Origin: Kiritimatiellia bacterium
GTDB taxonomy: Bacteria; Verrucomicrobiota; Kiritimatiellia; PWTM01
NCBI GenBank assembly: GCA_026417735.1
Contig: JAOACR010000020.1
Coordinates: 62,001 to 126,000 of the forward strand
Reading direction: 5' to 3'
Length of the DNA: 64,000 bases
A program made the translations under genes and the position numbers. Shown in pieces: positions 24,446-33,875 of the stretch. The notes beneath the pieces are model-generated. The model ran no database searches and had not been told where the DNA came from. It was given only the letters and a program-made list of their open reading frames with translations. The number at the start of each line of letters is the position of its first letter. Within the stretch, counting starts at the first letter, position 1.

Positions 24446-25861
24446 TCAGTACGCGTTCTGCCGTGCGGTGAGCGTTCGCACGAGAATCTTGAAATCCAGG
24501 GCCAGCGACCAGTTCTCGAGATACCACAGATCGTACCGGATCCGCTCCCGCAAATCCGTTTGGCCACGCAACCCGTGGATCTGCGCCCATCCGGTCATTC
24601 CCGGTTTGCCGGCGTGGCGCCACATGTACCGGCCGATTTCGTCGCGGAACTTTTCCACAAACTCCGGTCGTTCCGGTCTCGGCCCGACGAGGCTCATCTC
24701 CCCCTTCAGCACGTTCCACAACTGGGGCAGCTCATCGAGGTTCCATCGCCGGAGCCACGCGCCAAACGGAGTCCGCCGCGGATCGTCCGGTCGCGTCCAC
24801 ACCGGTCCGGTCGCCGCCTCGGCATCCGCCACCATCGTTCGCAGCTTGTACAGAGTGAACGGTCGCCCCCCCTCGCCGCAGCGGATCTGCCGATAGAACG
24901 CCGGCCCGGGGGACGTGCGTCGGATGATGATCGCCGCCACCAGCAGCAGCGGGGCCGCCAACAACAGGCCGATCACGGCGCCCACCACATCTTCGATTCG
25001 CTTCAGCACGCGGTTCCAGAAGCGGTCAAGCGGCCATGGCGCCATGCCCAACAGCGAAATGTCACCAATCTGACGGACGTCCACCCGGCTGGTCAGCAGA
25101 CGGAACGTGTCCGGCACCATCGAGAAGCCCGCAAGGCGACGGCCCGCCTCGATCACGATCTCCTCAAGCTGATCCGCGGTGAGCACCGAGGGGCTCGCGA
25201 CGATCACCTCGTCCACCTCCCGCGCGTCCATCACCCCCGCCAGGTCCGTGACCTCGCCGAGCACCTCCTCCGGCCGGATCGCCGGCGGCGGCGCAACGGG
25301 TTCCGCTCGCAGAAAACCGATCACCCGGGCGCGGTGCCGCGGATCGCGGTGCAGCTCGTCACGCAATTGCGCGGCCAGCGGCCCCGCGCCGATGATCAGT
25401 ACCGAGCGGTGCCTCGCCTGATGCCGCGCCCAGTGCCGCTCGAGCTGAAACAGGATGTTGCGCTCCACCAGCACCAACAGCGTCACCGTCCCAAAGCCGA
25501 GGCCCGCCACGAGGCGCGAAAACGGTGGTTCGCTGCGGATCACAAACGCCAACGCCAGCGCCAGCAACGTCCCAATCCCGGACGCGCGGACCAGCCGCGG
25601 AATCTTGTCTGTGAAATGCCCGTCCTGCGGCCGTCGGTACAAACCGAGCGCCTGAAACAGCAGCGCGTAGATCAGCGCGATCACCCCCGCCGCATAGACG
25701 TACATCGCCCGCGGCGGATGCCCGCGCGGAACCGGGATCCAGCCGGAGTCGAAGCGAATCCAGACCGCCAGCAGAAATCCCGCAAACACCGCGACCACGT
25801 CGGCGGCGACCGCCACCGCGCTGCACATCGCATCGAAGGTGTCTCGCGCGCGTCCCCGCAT
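24446..25861 (-). CDS. Polyprenyl-phosphate sugar-1-phosphate transferase (exopolysaccharide priming)
   Basis: The 471-residue protein has five N-terminal hydrophobic segments with a CoA-binding-like GAGPLAAQLRDELHRDP domain (about 155-280), then a membrane re-entrant segment and a C-terminal bacterial sugar transferase domain. In the latter, VGAVIGLLLAAPLLLVAAIIIRRTSPGPAFYRQIRCG is followed by PFTLYKLRTMVADAE, DELPQLWNVLKGEMSLVGPRPERPEFV and RHAGKPGMTGWAQIHGLRG. These are the signature motifs of the WbaP/WcaJ family, which loads the first sugar on undecaprenyl phosphate for exopolysaccharide. Isolated from other polysaccharide genes in this window. Confidence 0.93.
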   Translation of the reverse strand: MRGRARDTFDAMCSAVAVAADVVAVFAGFLLAVWIRFDSGWIPVPRGHPPRAMYVYAAGVIALIYALLFQALGLYRRPQDGHFTDKIPRLVRASGIGTLLALALAFVIRSEPPFSRLVAGLGFGTVTLLVLVERNILFQLERHWARHQARHRSVLIIGAGPLAAQLRDELHRDPRHRARVIGFLRAEPVAPPPAIRPEEVLGEVTDLAGVMDAREVDEVIVASPSVLTADQLEEIVIEAGRRLAGFSMVPDTFRLLTSRVDVRQIGDISLLGMAPWPLDRFWNRVLKRIEDVVGAVIGLLLAAPLLLVAAIIIRRTSPGPAFYRQIRCGEGGRPFTLYKLRTMVADAEAATGPVWTRPDDPRRTPFGAWLRRWNLDELPQLWNVLKGEMSLVGPRPERPEFVEKFRDEIGRYMWRHAGKPGMTGWAQIHGLRGQTDLRERIRYDLWYLENWSLALDFKILVRTLTARQNAY

Positions 25862-25928
25862 GCGCGCATGGTAGCCGCGCCCGGCCGCTGTCTCAAGAAA
25901 CGATGCCCCGAACGTCGTCGCGCCCGCC

Positions 25929-28805
25929 TCAGTCCGACGCGCCGGTGGCCGGCACCACCAGCACCCGGTAATCGTACGGCGGTAACACCACGGTGCAGCG
26001 CGCGGGCAACTCCACCCAGTTCGTCACGACGGACCCGTCGCTGCCCCGCAATGCGGCTGGACGTGTCGCCTCCAGCGGCGCAAACTCGGCCGTCTGCTCC
26101 CGGTCTGTCGGGTTCGCGAAAAACGTCGCCACCGCGCCGCCGGGTGCCCGAAAGCGTCCAACCGCGACATTCGGCACGCGGACCACGACGCGCCGCCCCC
26201 CCCCCAACGTCCCCGTTCCCCGAACGGTGTAGGACTCCTCTCGCCAGTCGCAAACAACTTCGGGCGGACGAAGCGTCTCGCCCAGCAGCAGAAACTCCGG
26301 ATACGTGCCGAACGCGGGCGCAAACCCCAGAAACGCCTCGGTCATCGGAGGGCGTCGTCCCGCGGGTGCCTCCACCGGCACCAGCAGCGCAAAGGGGCAC
26401 GGGATCAGTCCCCGCACGAGCGCGTTGGCCATCGCCTGCGCACGCAGTCCCGGACTCGGCACCGACCCCGCCGGCCCCTGACCCTGCACCATCGCCGCTG
26501 CAATGGCGGTCACGTACTCGTGATAGAGGTACGAGAAGAGCCCCACCGTCTCATCCCCCGGCGTCGCGTGGTCAGCAACGCCGAACTGGCGGCTCCAGAA
26601 AGTCGCCATCTGGGGAATGATCATCTCGCCGCAGTTTTCTGTGAGCAGCCCCACGGCACGGCCGGTTGCCGCGATCGCCCCCCGAATTCCCGCGCACAGG
26701 TTCGTAAAGTCCCGCCACATCCAGGCGCCCCACCCCGGAGGATGATCGTGCTGCGCCGAATAACACGCCGCCGCCTGGCGCCCGCCAATTTCTTGGTCGA
26801 AGCTGATCAGCGGCACGCCCAGCTCGGCCACGCGCAGAAAAATCTCCCGAATGGTTCCGCGCGCCGCCGCACAACCGTGGCATAGCGCGACCGACCAGCC
26901 TCGCCAGTCGCCCTGCGTGCCCACCTTGTGGTAGTTGTCCAGAAACCATGGCGAGCCGTCCGGCGCCGCAATCACCATCTCTCGGCGTCGCTCGAAGTCC
27001 GCAGTGTCGTCGAACGCCGGTCCGTTCCGCGTCGCCGCCCGCCGCACCACCCACCAGAACCCCGAGGTCAGAAACGCGACCGCGTCGCCCTGCTCGGAAA
27101 GCCGTCGGATTGCGGCCTCCCACGCCTCGTCCGAGGGCACCGTCGGAAAATAGTTGATTCCCGCCCACAGTCCTCGCCGCTCCCAACCATACGGCACGAT
27201 CAGCATGTGGGGCACGCGAAGGCGTTCCCGCCATTCCCGCGCCAGCTCCGGAAGCTGCTCGAGATCCTCGCCAAAGACACCGTTGTAGCCCCGCTCACCG
27301 GCGATCGGATAAATCACCCCCGCCGAACCGCGCAGAAGAAACTTTGGTACGTCCTTGCGCTCGACCAGCGGCCGCGCACACCAAAACTGCCGCTTCGCCC
27401 ACGTCTTGTACAGGTCCGCCGCATCCCGCCAGTCGCCCCGAAACGCACCCAACCAGAGGGGATAGGGCAACACCACATCCCCCCGCACCTGCGGTCGGTC
27501 GTGGGCCCAGCTCAACGTGAACTGACGGTTTGAGCGCGTGACCACCGACAGTTCCTTCATCTCACCGCCGGTGTCCCGCGCCGCGCTCAACAATCCGCCA
27601 GCGTGGTCATACACCGCCATCATCTGAACGGCAGCATCACCGGGATGTCGACCACCCAGCCGCCGGTCGCGAGCCGCCGGCGCCCGCACGACAATGCCGT
27701 CGGTGTGACTGTGCGGAATGAGCAGATGATCGTCGGCCCCCTCTTCCCCCAGCGCCGTCGCAAGCGGAAGAACCGGGCACTCCACCCGCGACACAATCAC
27801 CGTCGGGCACTCCACCGCGAGGCGGATCAAAATCCCGTCCTCGGCCGCCTGGAAACGGACCCGTACCGCATGAATGCCGACAGGACCATCTCGAAACTCC
27901 GCCTCGATTTCTCCCGCGCCCGCCGTTCGCCATTCCACGCGGCGGAACTCCTCGGCAGTGATGTCTCGAGCCGGCCCTCCCGGCCATTCCACCCGCTGGA
28001 GCCGAAACAATGGCTCCCTGCGCGATGGATCGAGAAACTCAAGTCCGCTCTCCTGGTGAGTCAAGCGAAGCCACCGCCCCCGGCGGAGATCCAGCGCGCC
28101 GGCCAGACCGCCACCCAACACCACCACGCACGCCCCAGTCTCCGACACCAACGGACCGGCCGCCGTCGGCGGCCACGGTTTCACGACGGGAGACGGAACC
28201 AGCAGATCCAGGCCATCCGAGAGGGCGGGTTGCCGTATCCGCGCATTGTCCACCCACGCCGTCGCACGAGAGTTCCCCTCCGACGCCAGCCAGACGCCCA
28301 CCGCCAGCCCCGTCACCGATACCGTCGCCACCGACGCATGCACCTGCCAGCCGCCGGGCTCTGGGCCCCCGTCCGGCCATGCCATCGCTGCGACAACCCC
28401 CGGCGCACACGCAAACCGCACCCGCGCCCAGCCGCTGGTCCAGTCCGGTGCGGGTACCCCCGCAGAGGAGACTGCCTCCGCCTTCGCCGGGCTCCATCGC
28501 CCCACCGCCAGCTCGGTCGGCGTCATCCGGGCATACACAAACCCGCCGGTCTGCATGCCGTAGAGGTACAACGCGGGGGGAGCGCCGCTGGATTCAGCCA
28601 GATGAACCCGGCATTCCACCACCGCACCCTCCGGAGAGGGCGGTGAACCGAGCGCGCGACGGGTGTGATGGGGCCGGGTCGCCACAATCTCGACCACCGG
28701 TGCGGGATCGGACTCGGCGGTCTCTCGCGTTCCATCGGGCGATTCCACCGCCGGTGTCACCCCGACGGCTCCGACGAGGAGTCCCACGACCATCATGCCC
28801 CTCAT
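25929..28805 (-). CDS. Large secreted DUF6259-type putative glycoside hydrolase
   Basis: The 958-residue protein begins with a signal peptide (MRGMMVVGLLVGAVGVTPAV) at an ATG preceded by GGGGAGG. The N-terminal 250 residues look like beta-sandwich modules. The central and C-terminal parts, with FGEDLEQLPELAREWRERL, PHMLIVPYGWERRGLWAGINYF, FLTSGFWWVV, GVPLISFDQEIGG and LTENCGEMIIPQMATFWSRQ, follow the pattern of DUF6259 (TIM-barrel) proteins that are frequent in Verrucomicrobia-type genomes. Acidic residues in SFDQE and TEN could be catalytic, but this is inferred. The final 100 residues form a beta domain. It lies 35 bases downstream of the CoA-disulfide reductase-like gene. Substrate unknown. 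Confidence 0.72.
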   Translation of the reverse strand: MRGMMVVGLLVGAVGVTPAVESPDGTRETAESDPAPVVEIVATRPHHTRRALGSPPSPEGAVVECRVHLAESSGAPPALYLYGMQTGGFVYARMTPTELAVGRWSPAKAEAVSSAGVPAPDWTSGWARVRFACAPGVVAAMAWPDGGPEPGGWQVHASVATVSVTGLAVGVWLASEGNSRATAWVDNARIRQPALSDGLDLLVPSPVVKPWPPTAAGPLVSETGACVVVLGGGLAGALDLRRGRWLRLTHQESGLEFLDPSRREPLFRLQRVEWPGGPARDITAEEFRRVEWRTAGAGEIEAEFRDGPVGIHAVRVRFQAAEDGILIRLAVECPTVIVSRVECPVLPLATALGEEGADDHLLIPHSHTDGIVVRAPAARDRRLGGRHPGDAAVQMMAVYDHAGGLLSAARDTGGEMKELSVVTRSNRQFTLSWAHDRPQVRGDVVLPYPLWLGAFRGDWRDAADLYKTWAKRQFWCARPLVERKDVPKFLLRGSAGVIYPIAGERGYNGVFGEDLEQLPELAREWRERLRVPHMLIVPYGWERRGLWAGINYFPTVPSDEAWEAAIRRLSEQGDAVAFLTSGFWWVVRRAATRNGPAFDDTADFERRREMVIAAPDGSPWFLDNYHKVGTQGDWRGWSVALCHGCAAARGTIREIFLRVAELGVPLISFDQEIGGRQAAACYSAQHDHPPGWGAWMWRDFTNLCAGIRGAIAATGRAVGLLTENCGEMIIPQMATFWSRQFGVADHATPGDETVGLFSYLYHEYVTAIAAAMVQGQGPAGSVPSPGLRAQAMANALVRGLIPCPFALLVPVEAPAGRRPPMTEAFLGFAPAFGTYPEFLLLGETLRPPEVVCDWREESYTVRGTGTLGGGRRVVVRVPNVAVGRFRAPGGAVATFFANPTDREQTAEFAPLEATRPAALRGSDGSVVTNWVELPARCTVVLPPYDYRVLVVPATGASD

Positions 28806-28840
28806 CGCCAGGCCTCCCCGCACCCCGCCCACTGCACCCC

Positions 28841-31315
28841 TCAGATGAAAAGCGCCCCACCCGAGCGCTCCGCCTCGGCCAGAAACGTCGCAACGCCGCC
28901 GAACTCCACGCCGTCGATGAGTTCCTCCGGCTTCAGCCCCATGACCTCCATCGACATTGTGCACGCGATCAGTCGCGCACCCCCCTTGCGCGCCGATTCC
29001 ATCATCTCCGGCAAACTCGCCACGCGCCGCTGCCGCATCACATGCTTCATCAGCGCGGTGCCAAGCCCGCCCATGTGGAGCTTCGAAAGCTTCAATGAGG
29101 TCGCACCACACGGCATCATCCTCGCAAACATGCGGTCCAGCAGCGTCTTGCCGGCGGGCGTCCTCGCAGGGCGCCGCCGCAGTGCATTCAGTCCCCAAAA
29201 CGTAAAAAACATCGTCACATTCCCACCCATCGCGAGCACGCCGTTGGCGATCACAAACGCCGCCAGCACACGGTCCAGATCACCCGAGAAGACGATAATG
29301 GTCTTGTCTCGAGTGGCGGGCGCGACCGCCGAAGAAGTGACCGGCGCCGCCACCGGCACCCCGCCCTTTCGAATCCGCGCCCTCACGGCTCCTGCCTCCC
29401 CCTCCCTCAGCTCCAACAGTGAATGGCCAGCATGCTCGCACCAGGCACGAATGTCCGACCGGAAACCCGGATCGGACACGCTCACCACCAGCTCCTCCCC
29501 CGACTTCATCTGCTCAATCGTCTCCCGCACCTTCAGAATCGGACCCGGACACTGCAGTCCTCTGCAGTCGAGTTCCCGCACCATGCCGACCGTCGTCGCG
29601 GGCGCCTCCATTTCTTCTTCCGCGTACGGGAGTGTTGCCACCGGCTCCGTTTCTGGTGTGGGCGTCAGCGCCCGGTGCACGCATCGGAAAGTCGTCAGGC
29701 CACCCGCCAGCGTCGCCACGTCGCGAAAACCGGATTGAACCAGCACGCGATAAGCGAGGTAACTGCGGAACCCGACCTTGCAATAGAGCCGCACCGGTTG
29801 ATCACGGTCCAGCTCGCCCAGACGGCGCCGAAGCTCTCCAAGCGGCAGGTTGCGCGCTCCTGGGATGTGCCCGCTTTCAAACTCCGCCGGGCTCCGCACA
29901 TCGAGAATCAACATCCCTTCCGTCCGCTCGGGAAACTCCTCCGCGTACCAGAAGCGGACGTCGCCCCGCAGCAGATTTGATGCGACAAAGCCCGCCATGT
30001 TCACAGGGTCCTTGGCCGACCCGTAGGGCGGCGCGTACCCCAGCTCCAGATGCTCCAGATCGTACACCGTCAGCCCGGCGCGCAGCGCGGTCGCCAGCAC
30101 ATCGAGCCGTTTGTCCACGCCATCGTAGCCCACCACTTGGGCGCCAAGGATCCGCCCCTCCTTCGGCGAGAAGAGCAGCTTCATGTGCATCGGCGCGGTT
30201 CCCGGGTAGTAGCCCGCGTGGCCGGAGGGGTGGAGATACACCTTGCGATATTCAATGCCTGCCGCGCGCAGATTTTTCTCGGTCGCGCCGGTCCCGCCGG
30301 CGGTCATGTTGAACACCTTCACGATCGCGGTGCCCTGCGTGGAGCGGTACGCGCTCGACCGGCCGGCAATGTGGTCGGCCGCAATGCGCCCCTGCCGGTT
30401 CGCAGGCCCCGCCAGCGGCACCGTCCACCGCCCCGGCAGCACCGCATGCGGCACCTCCACCGCGTCGCCCACCGCATAAATGTTTGGGTCGGACGTACGC
30501 ATGTGTTCGTCCACCACGATCCCACCGCGGGGGCCGATCTCGAGCCCCGCGGCCGCCGCCAGGTCGCTCTCCGGCCTCACCCCCGCAGCCAGCACGATGA
30601 AATCAGCGGTGAGCACCTCCCCGTTCTTCAGCTCCGCCGAGATTCGACCGCCGGGCGACTCGCGGACCGCCGCCGCAGCGGTGCCCAGATGCAGCCGCAC
30701 GCCCCGCGCGCGCAGATGGTCCTCCAGCGGCGCCACCATTTCGCGGTCCAACGGGGGCATGATCTGGTCCACCATCTCCACCACATCCACCTCGAGCCCC
30801 CGCTGCCGAAGATTTTCCGCCATCTCGACGCCGATATAGCCCCCTCCGATCACGATCGCCGAGCGCGCTCCGCCATCCACCCGACGCCGGATCGCGTCCA
30901 TGTCCTCGACGTTCCGCAAGACGTGCACACGGGGATCGTCCATCCCCGGCAGATCGGGGCGCACCGGGCGCGCACCCGGCGCCAGCACCAGCACATCGTA
31001 CGGCTCGTCGTACTCGGTGCGGTCGGCGAGCCGGCGGACCCGCACACGCCGAGCCGCCCGATCGATCGCCACCGCCTCCTCGCCCGTGCGCACCTCGATG
31101 TTCAGCGAACTGCGCAGGCTCTCGGGCGATTGAATCAGCAGCAGGTTGCGGTCTCGGATCACGTCGCCAATGTGGTAGGGCAGCCCGCAGTTCGCGTACG
31201 AAACATAGCGGGTCCGTTCGATCACCACGATCCGCGCCGACTCATCCAACCGTCGCAGCCTGGCCGCGACCGATGCGCCCCCTGCGACTCCGCCGACGAT
31301 GACGACCTTGTTCAC
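28841..31315 (-). CDS. Four-domain CoA-disulfide/persulfide reductase: FAD-NAD oxidoreductase, rhodanese, TusA, DsrE2
   Basis: The 824-residue fusion starts with a GTG behind GGAGAC. Residues 1-445 are a CoA-disulfide reductase-type flavoprotein: [20 protein letters not shown], the active Cys of [11 protein letters not shown], an NAD-binding [16 protein letters not shown], and VYAVGDAVE-like [10 protein letters not shown]. About 455-555 is a rhodanese domain with active Cys in [10 protein letters not shown]. About 595-665 is a TusA domain with [17 protein letters not shown]. The rest is a DsrE2-like domain ([20 protein letters not shown] then GG). Such proteins shuttle sulfane sulfur between CoA-persulfide or polysulfide and carrier cysteines. 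Cytoplasmic by lack of a signal. Confidence 0.92.
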   Translation of the reverse strand: MNKVVIVGGVAGGASVAARLRRLDESARIVVIERTRYVSYANCGLPYHIGDVIRDRNLLLIQSPESLRSSLNIEVRTGEEAVAIDRAARRVRVRRLADRTEYDEPYDVLVLAPGARPVRPDLPGMDDPRVHVLRNVEDMDAIRRRVDGGARSAIVIGGGYIGVEMAENLRQRGLEVDVVEMVDQIMPPLDREMVAPLEDHLRARGVRLHLGTAAAAVRESPGGRISAELKNGEVLTADFIVLAAGVRPESDLAAAAGLEIGPRGGIVVDEHMRTSDPNIYAVGDAVEVPHAVLPGRWTVPLAGPANRQGRIAADHIAGRSSAYRSTQGTAIVKVFNMTAGGTGATEKNLRAAGIEYRKVYLHPSGHAGYYPGTAPMHMKLLFSPKEGRILGAQVVGYDGVDKRLDVLATALRAGLTVYDLEHLELGYAPPYGSAKDPVNMAGFVASNLLRGDVRFWYAEEFPERTEGMLILDVRSPAEFESGHIPGARNLPLGELRRRLGELDRDQPVRLYCKVGFRSYLAYRVLVQSGFRDVATLAGGLTTFRCVHRALTPTPETEPVATLPYAEEEMEAPATTVGMVRELDCRGLQCPGPILKVRETIEQMKSGEELVVSVSDPGFRSDIRAWCEHAGHSLLELREGEAGAVRARIRKGGVPVAAPVTSSAVAPATRDKTIIVFSGDLDRVLAAFVIANGVLAMGGNVTMFFTFWGLNALRRRPARTPAGKTLLDRMFARMMPCGATSLKLSKLHMGGLGTALMKHVMRQRRVASLPEMMESARKGGARLIACTMSMEVMGLKPEELIDGVEFGGVATFLAEAERSGGALFI

Positions 31316-31778
31316 GCTCGTAGTCTCCGCGATCGTGCTGCCGTTCGGGACCCGCAACCTACCCCCTCCCGCCGCGCTCCGCAAGACGACGACACCGCCC
31401 AGTCCGCAGACCTCCGTCCGCGATACCGGCGGCCCGCATACCACCCCATCGTCTCCCTCGCTCAGAATCCGGCTGACGGGGAATCTCAGAGCTGTTCAGC
31501 TGCATGGTCCGCTCGGATCCCATCCGCACGATGCGGCCAGAATTCGTCGCGCTGCCCGCCGCAGGATTGCCGGTTGTGCGACCGATGGAACACGCGCGTT
31601 TGCTGCGTTGACAACGACACCCACGGCCAATCGCCCGGCGTGCGGACCATCGCCCGCACGGCGGGCGCCAGGAGGCCCTTGGCCAGAGGAGAAAGTCACC
31701 GCAAAAAGGCAGAGCCGCCCTCGAATCCCGGGCTGCCTCGTCTTGCGGGCAATCGATGGCTCTTCTACAGTCTGCTCG
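31316..31778. other. Intergenic region between divergent genes
   Basis: These 463 bases separate the minus-strand CoA-disulfide reductase gene from the plus-strand macrodomain gene. Frames here are interrupted and show no recognisable domain. A TTGACA box at 31608-31613 has no matching -10 box at normal spacing. I see nothing else that can be named; both promoters are presumably here. Confidence 0.4.
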
Positions 31779-32357
31779 ATGACGGCGTCAGACCACTCCT
31801 CGGAGACCGTCTGGTCGAGAATCGAGATCGCCCGGGGCGACATCACCCGCTTCTCGACCGACGCGATCGTCAACGCCGCAAATACCAGCCTGCTGGGCGG
31901 TGGCGGTGTCGATGGCGCCATCCACCGCGCCGCAGGTCCCGAACTGTTGGAGGAATGCCGGCAGCTCGGCGGCTGCCCCACCGGCGATGCCCGCATCACG
32001 CGGGGTTACCGGCTGCCCGCTCGCTACGTGATCCATACGGTTGGGCCCGTCTGGCGCGGCGGCGCCCACGGCGAAGCCGAGCTCCTCGCCTCCTGCTACC
32101 GCCGCTCGCTCGAGCTGGCCGCTGCGCACGGGCTGCACACCATCGCCTTCCCCTCCATCAGCACGGGCGCCTATCGGTACCCTCTGGAGGCGGCCGCTCG
32201 CATCGCGTTGCAGACCACCGCCGCAACGCTCCGGCACCTCCCCCAAATCGAACGCGCCATTTTCGTGTGTTTCACCGAGGAGGACGCCGAAGTGTATCGC
32301 CGCGTCCGTACCGATCTGATCCGATGCGAATCCGCACAAGGAGAGTCATCCCGATGA
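31779..32357 (+). CDS. Macrodomain protein, O-acetyl-ADP-ribose deacetylase type
   Basis: The 192-residue protein is a single macrodomain of the YmdB/MacroD-like class. It has [20 protein letters not shown] followed by [19 protein letters not shown] near residues 15-55, and [45 protein letters not shown] forms the distal phosphate-binding loop. The NAAN-like motif ([18 protein letters not shown]) with the catalytic Asp and the [10 protein letters not shown] loop are intact, so it should bind ADP-ribose and may remove O-acetyl or protein ADP-ribose. The ATG at 31779 gives the usual short N-terminus. Its stop overlaps the next gene (ATGA). Confidence 0.92.
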   Translation: MTASDHSSETVWSRIEIARGDITRFSTDAIVNAANTSLLGGGGVDGAIHRAAGPELLEECRQLGGCPTGDARITRGYRLPARYVIHTVGPVWRGGAHGEAELLASCYRRSLELAAAHGLHTIAFPSISTGAYRYPLEAAARIALQTTAATLRHLPQIERAIFVCFTEEDAEVYRRVRTDLIRCESAQGESSR

Positions 32358-32719
32358 AACTGCAACTGCCCGCCCTCGTGCTGCTCGCCACGGCCGTGAT
32401 CGCGCTGGCGGCGGACCCGAAGAAAAAGGACGAGAAGAAAAAAGCCCCTCCACCACCCCGAAACGCGGTCGCAGAACTCGCCGCGAAAGCGAACCGCCCG
32501 ACCCTCGTCGGCATCGTCGAGGTGACCAAAAACGACAAAGGGTTCCTGCGCGCCACCTTCACCGCGGATGACGGCCAGAAATTCACGATCATCAATCCCG
32601 CGATCGTGGAGGAACTGAACGGCCAAAAGGTGAAAATCGTCTACGCGGATCTGAAAACCGACCCGAAGTCCAAAGCAAGATCGCTGCGCGTCGAAGAAGT
32701 GCAGAAGCTCCCCCGCTAG
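32354..32719 (+). CDS. Secreted or periplasmic hypothetical protein
   Basis: The 121-residue protein begins with a signal peptide ([20 protein letters not shown]) and a highly charged linker ([16 protein letters not shown]). It ends in a small beta-rich domain ([20 protein letters not shown] to [11 protein letters not shown]) that looks like an OB- or SH3-like barrel. No family is recognised. It overlaps the macrodomain gene by four bases and precedes a Cys-rich protein gene by nine bases, so all three are probably one operon. The DDGQKFTI...[13 protein letters not shown] pattern resembles short periplasmic ligand-binding domains in other PVC genomes, but this is only a visual impression. Confidence 0.75.
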   Translation: MKLQLPALVLLATAVIALAADPKKKDEKKKAPPPPRNAVAELAAKANRPTLVGIVEVTKNDKGFLRATFTADDGQKFTIINPAIVEELNGQKVKIVYADLKTDPKSKARSLRVEEVQKLPR

Positions 32720-32728
32720 GCGCCGCAC

Positions 32729-32998
32729 GTGGACGCCGCCCGCAACACCTGGGGTGCGAAACTTCGGCGGACGCTGACCTGCTGGCTGCCGGTCGCGCGC
32801 AACCGACGGGGGCAGTGCCGGTCGTGCGGTCTCTGTTGCGAACTGCCGAACGTCTGCCCCTTCCTGCGCTTCCGCCCAGATGGCCGCTCGATGTGTGCCA
32901 TTTACCGATGGCGCCCACTGAACTGCCGCAAATATCCGAGGACCGCCGCCGAACATCTCACGCGGCCGGAGTGTGGCTTCGACTTTATCGTGACCTAA
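32729..32998 (+). CDS. Small YkgJ-like cysteine cluster protein
   Basis: The 89-residue ORF starts with GTG at 32729. The YkgJ-type metal-binding core is QCRSCGLCCELPNVCPFLRF, followed by MCAIYRWRPLNCRKYP and a late Cys (PECGF). This C-x-x-C-x-x-C-C...C...C...C pattern is that of the zinc/iron-chelating UPF0153 family. The protein is short for the family but complete at both ends of the core. Its last 14 bases overlap the opposing DUF3108 gene, so the 3-prime ends share DNA. The metal is unknown. Confidence 0.75.
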   Translation: MDAARNTWGAKLRRTLTCWLPVARNRRGQCRSCGLCCELPNVCPFLRFRPDGRSMCAIYRWRPLNCRKYPRTAAEHLTRPECGFDFIVT

Positions 32999-33875
32999 CC
33001 GCCATACGGCCATCCGTCACGCGCGTCGCCACCAGCGTCACCAATGGCGAAACCAGCTGCAGCCGGGCGATCGCGTGTGGCGACTCCGCCTCCAGCCACA
33101 CCACATAGCGGTTGCGCTCGAGCCGGCGACCTCCCCGCCAGACTTCCGGCTCAAACCGCCGACACCGTACAACGCCACTGGCCAGCGCCACGGGTTCCGG
33201 GCCTCGCTCCCCCGGTACGACCTCCACCACGTCCCGCCCAACTGCCACGCGCAAGCGCTCCGGCCGCCGCCCGAAGGACAGCTCGCGACGGAACCACCAA
33301 ATCGCCCCGCCGACGTCCCACAAACCACCGCTGAGCGGCACGTCAGACAACGGGTCCCGGTCCGAGACCGCGCGCCGCAATACCCCTGCGCCGCGGTCAA
33401 ATCTGAGCCACTCGGCGACAATCCGCCTTCGCTCCACGCAGCTCCACGTTGCGCGCAGCGGCTCAAAGGCTTCCGGGTCCATCACGGACTCATAGAACCC
33501 ATCCAGCGAAAACACGGGCGAGAGAGCGCGGTTGGAGCGAACCCGCCCGCAAAGGACCAGGCCGCACTCCGGGCTCTGCGCCCCTTCCGGCGCCCACTCG
33601 GTCCAGATGTGCAGTTCACCCACCGGCAGCACGCCCCAGCGAATCACAAAAAGATCGTGCTCGCCCACCGGTGGTATCATCCCCGGTTTTTCTTTTCGCC
33701 GCTCCCGTACGACCGCCGGGCCGTCGCGCACGGGCGGCGCGAACGGGTAGTCCTCAGCGCCGAGAACCAGTGCCACGCCGAGCTTCGCGGCCACAACCTG
33801 CGCGATTACGCCGCGCGTCCGAGGACCGGCTCTCCTTGCCAGCCGCTTCCCCCGCACGCGTCCGAAGACATTCAT
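32985..33875 (-). CDS. DUF3108 protein, probably periplasmic
   Basis: This 296-residue protein starts with a basic and then hydrophobic N-terminus (GVIAQVVAAKLGVALVLGAE). From about residue 90 it has the DUF3108 beta-strand pattern beginning GEHDLFVIRWGVLPVGELHI and DGFYESVMDP. The domain is thought to form a lipocalin-like barrel in periplasmic proteins. The ATG at 33875 overlaps the proA stop (ATGA), so it is translationally coupled to proline biosynthesis. The 3-prime end overlaps the YkgJ-like gene by 14 bases in the opposite orientation. Function unknown; coupling to proBA is unexplained. Confidence 0.72.
   Translation of the reverse strand: MNVFGRVRGKRLARRAGPRTRGVIAQVVAAKLGVALVLGAEDYPFAPPVRDGPAVVRERRKEKPGMIPPVGEHDLFVIRWGVLPVGELHIWTEWAPEGAQSPECGLVLCGRVRSNRALSPVFSLDGFYESVMDPEAFEPLRATWSCVERRRIVAEWLRFDRGAGVLRRAVSDRDPLSDVPLSGGLWDVGGAIWWFRRELSFGRRPERLRVAVGRDVVEVVPGERGPEPVALASGVVRCRRFEPEVWRGGRRLERNRYVVWLEAESPHAIARLQLVSPLVTLVATRVTDGRMAVRSR

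Noticed and set aside
23522-26620. A plus-strand open frame of about 1000 codons opposite peroxiredoxin, ferritin-like and sugar transferase genes
   Set aside because: The translation is low-complexity and crosses three well-supported minus-strand genes and their gaps; it is a GC-rich shadow.
31608-31613. TTGACA box in the intergenic region before the macrodomain gene
   Set aside because: No -10 element lies at 16-18 bases downstream, and the surrounding sequence is otherwise GC-rich.
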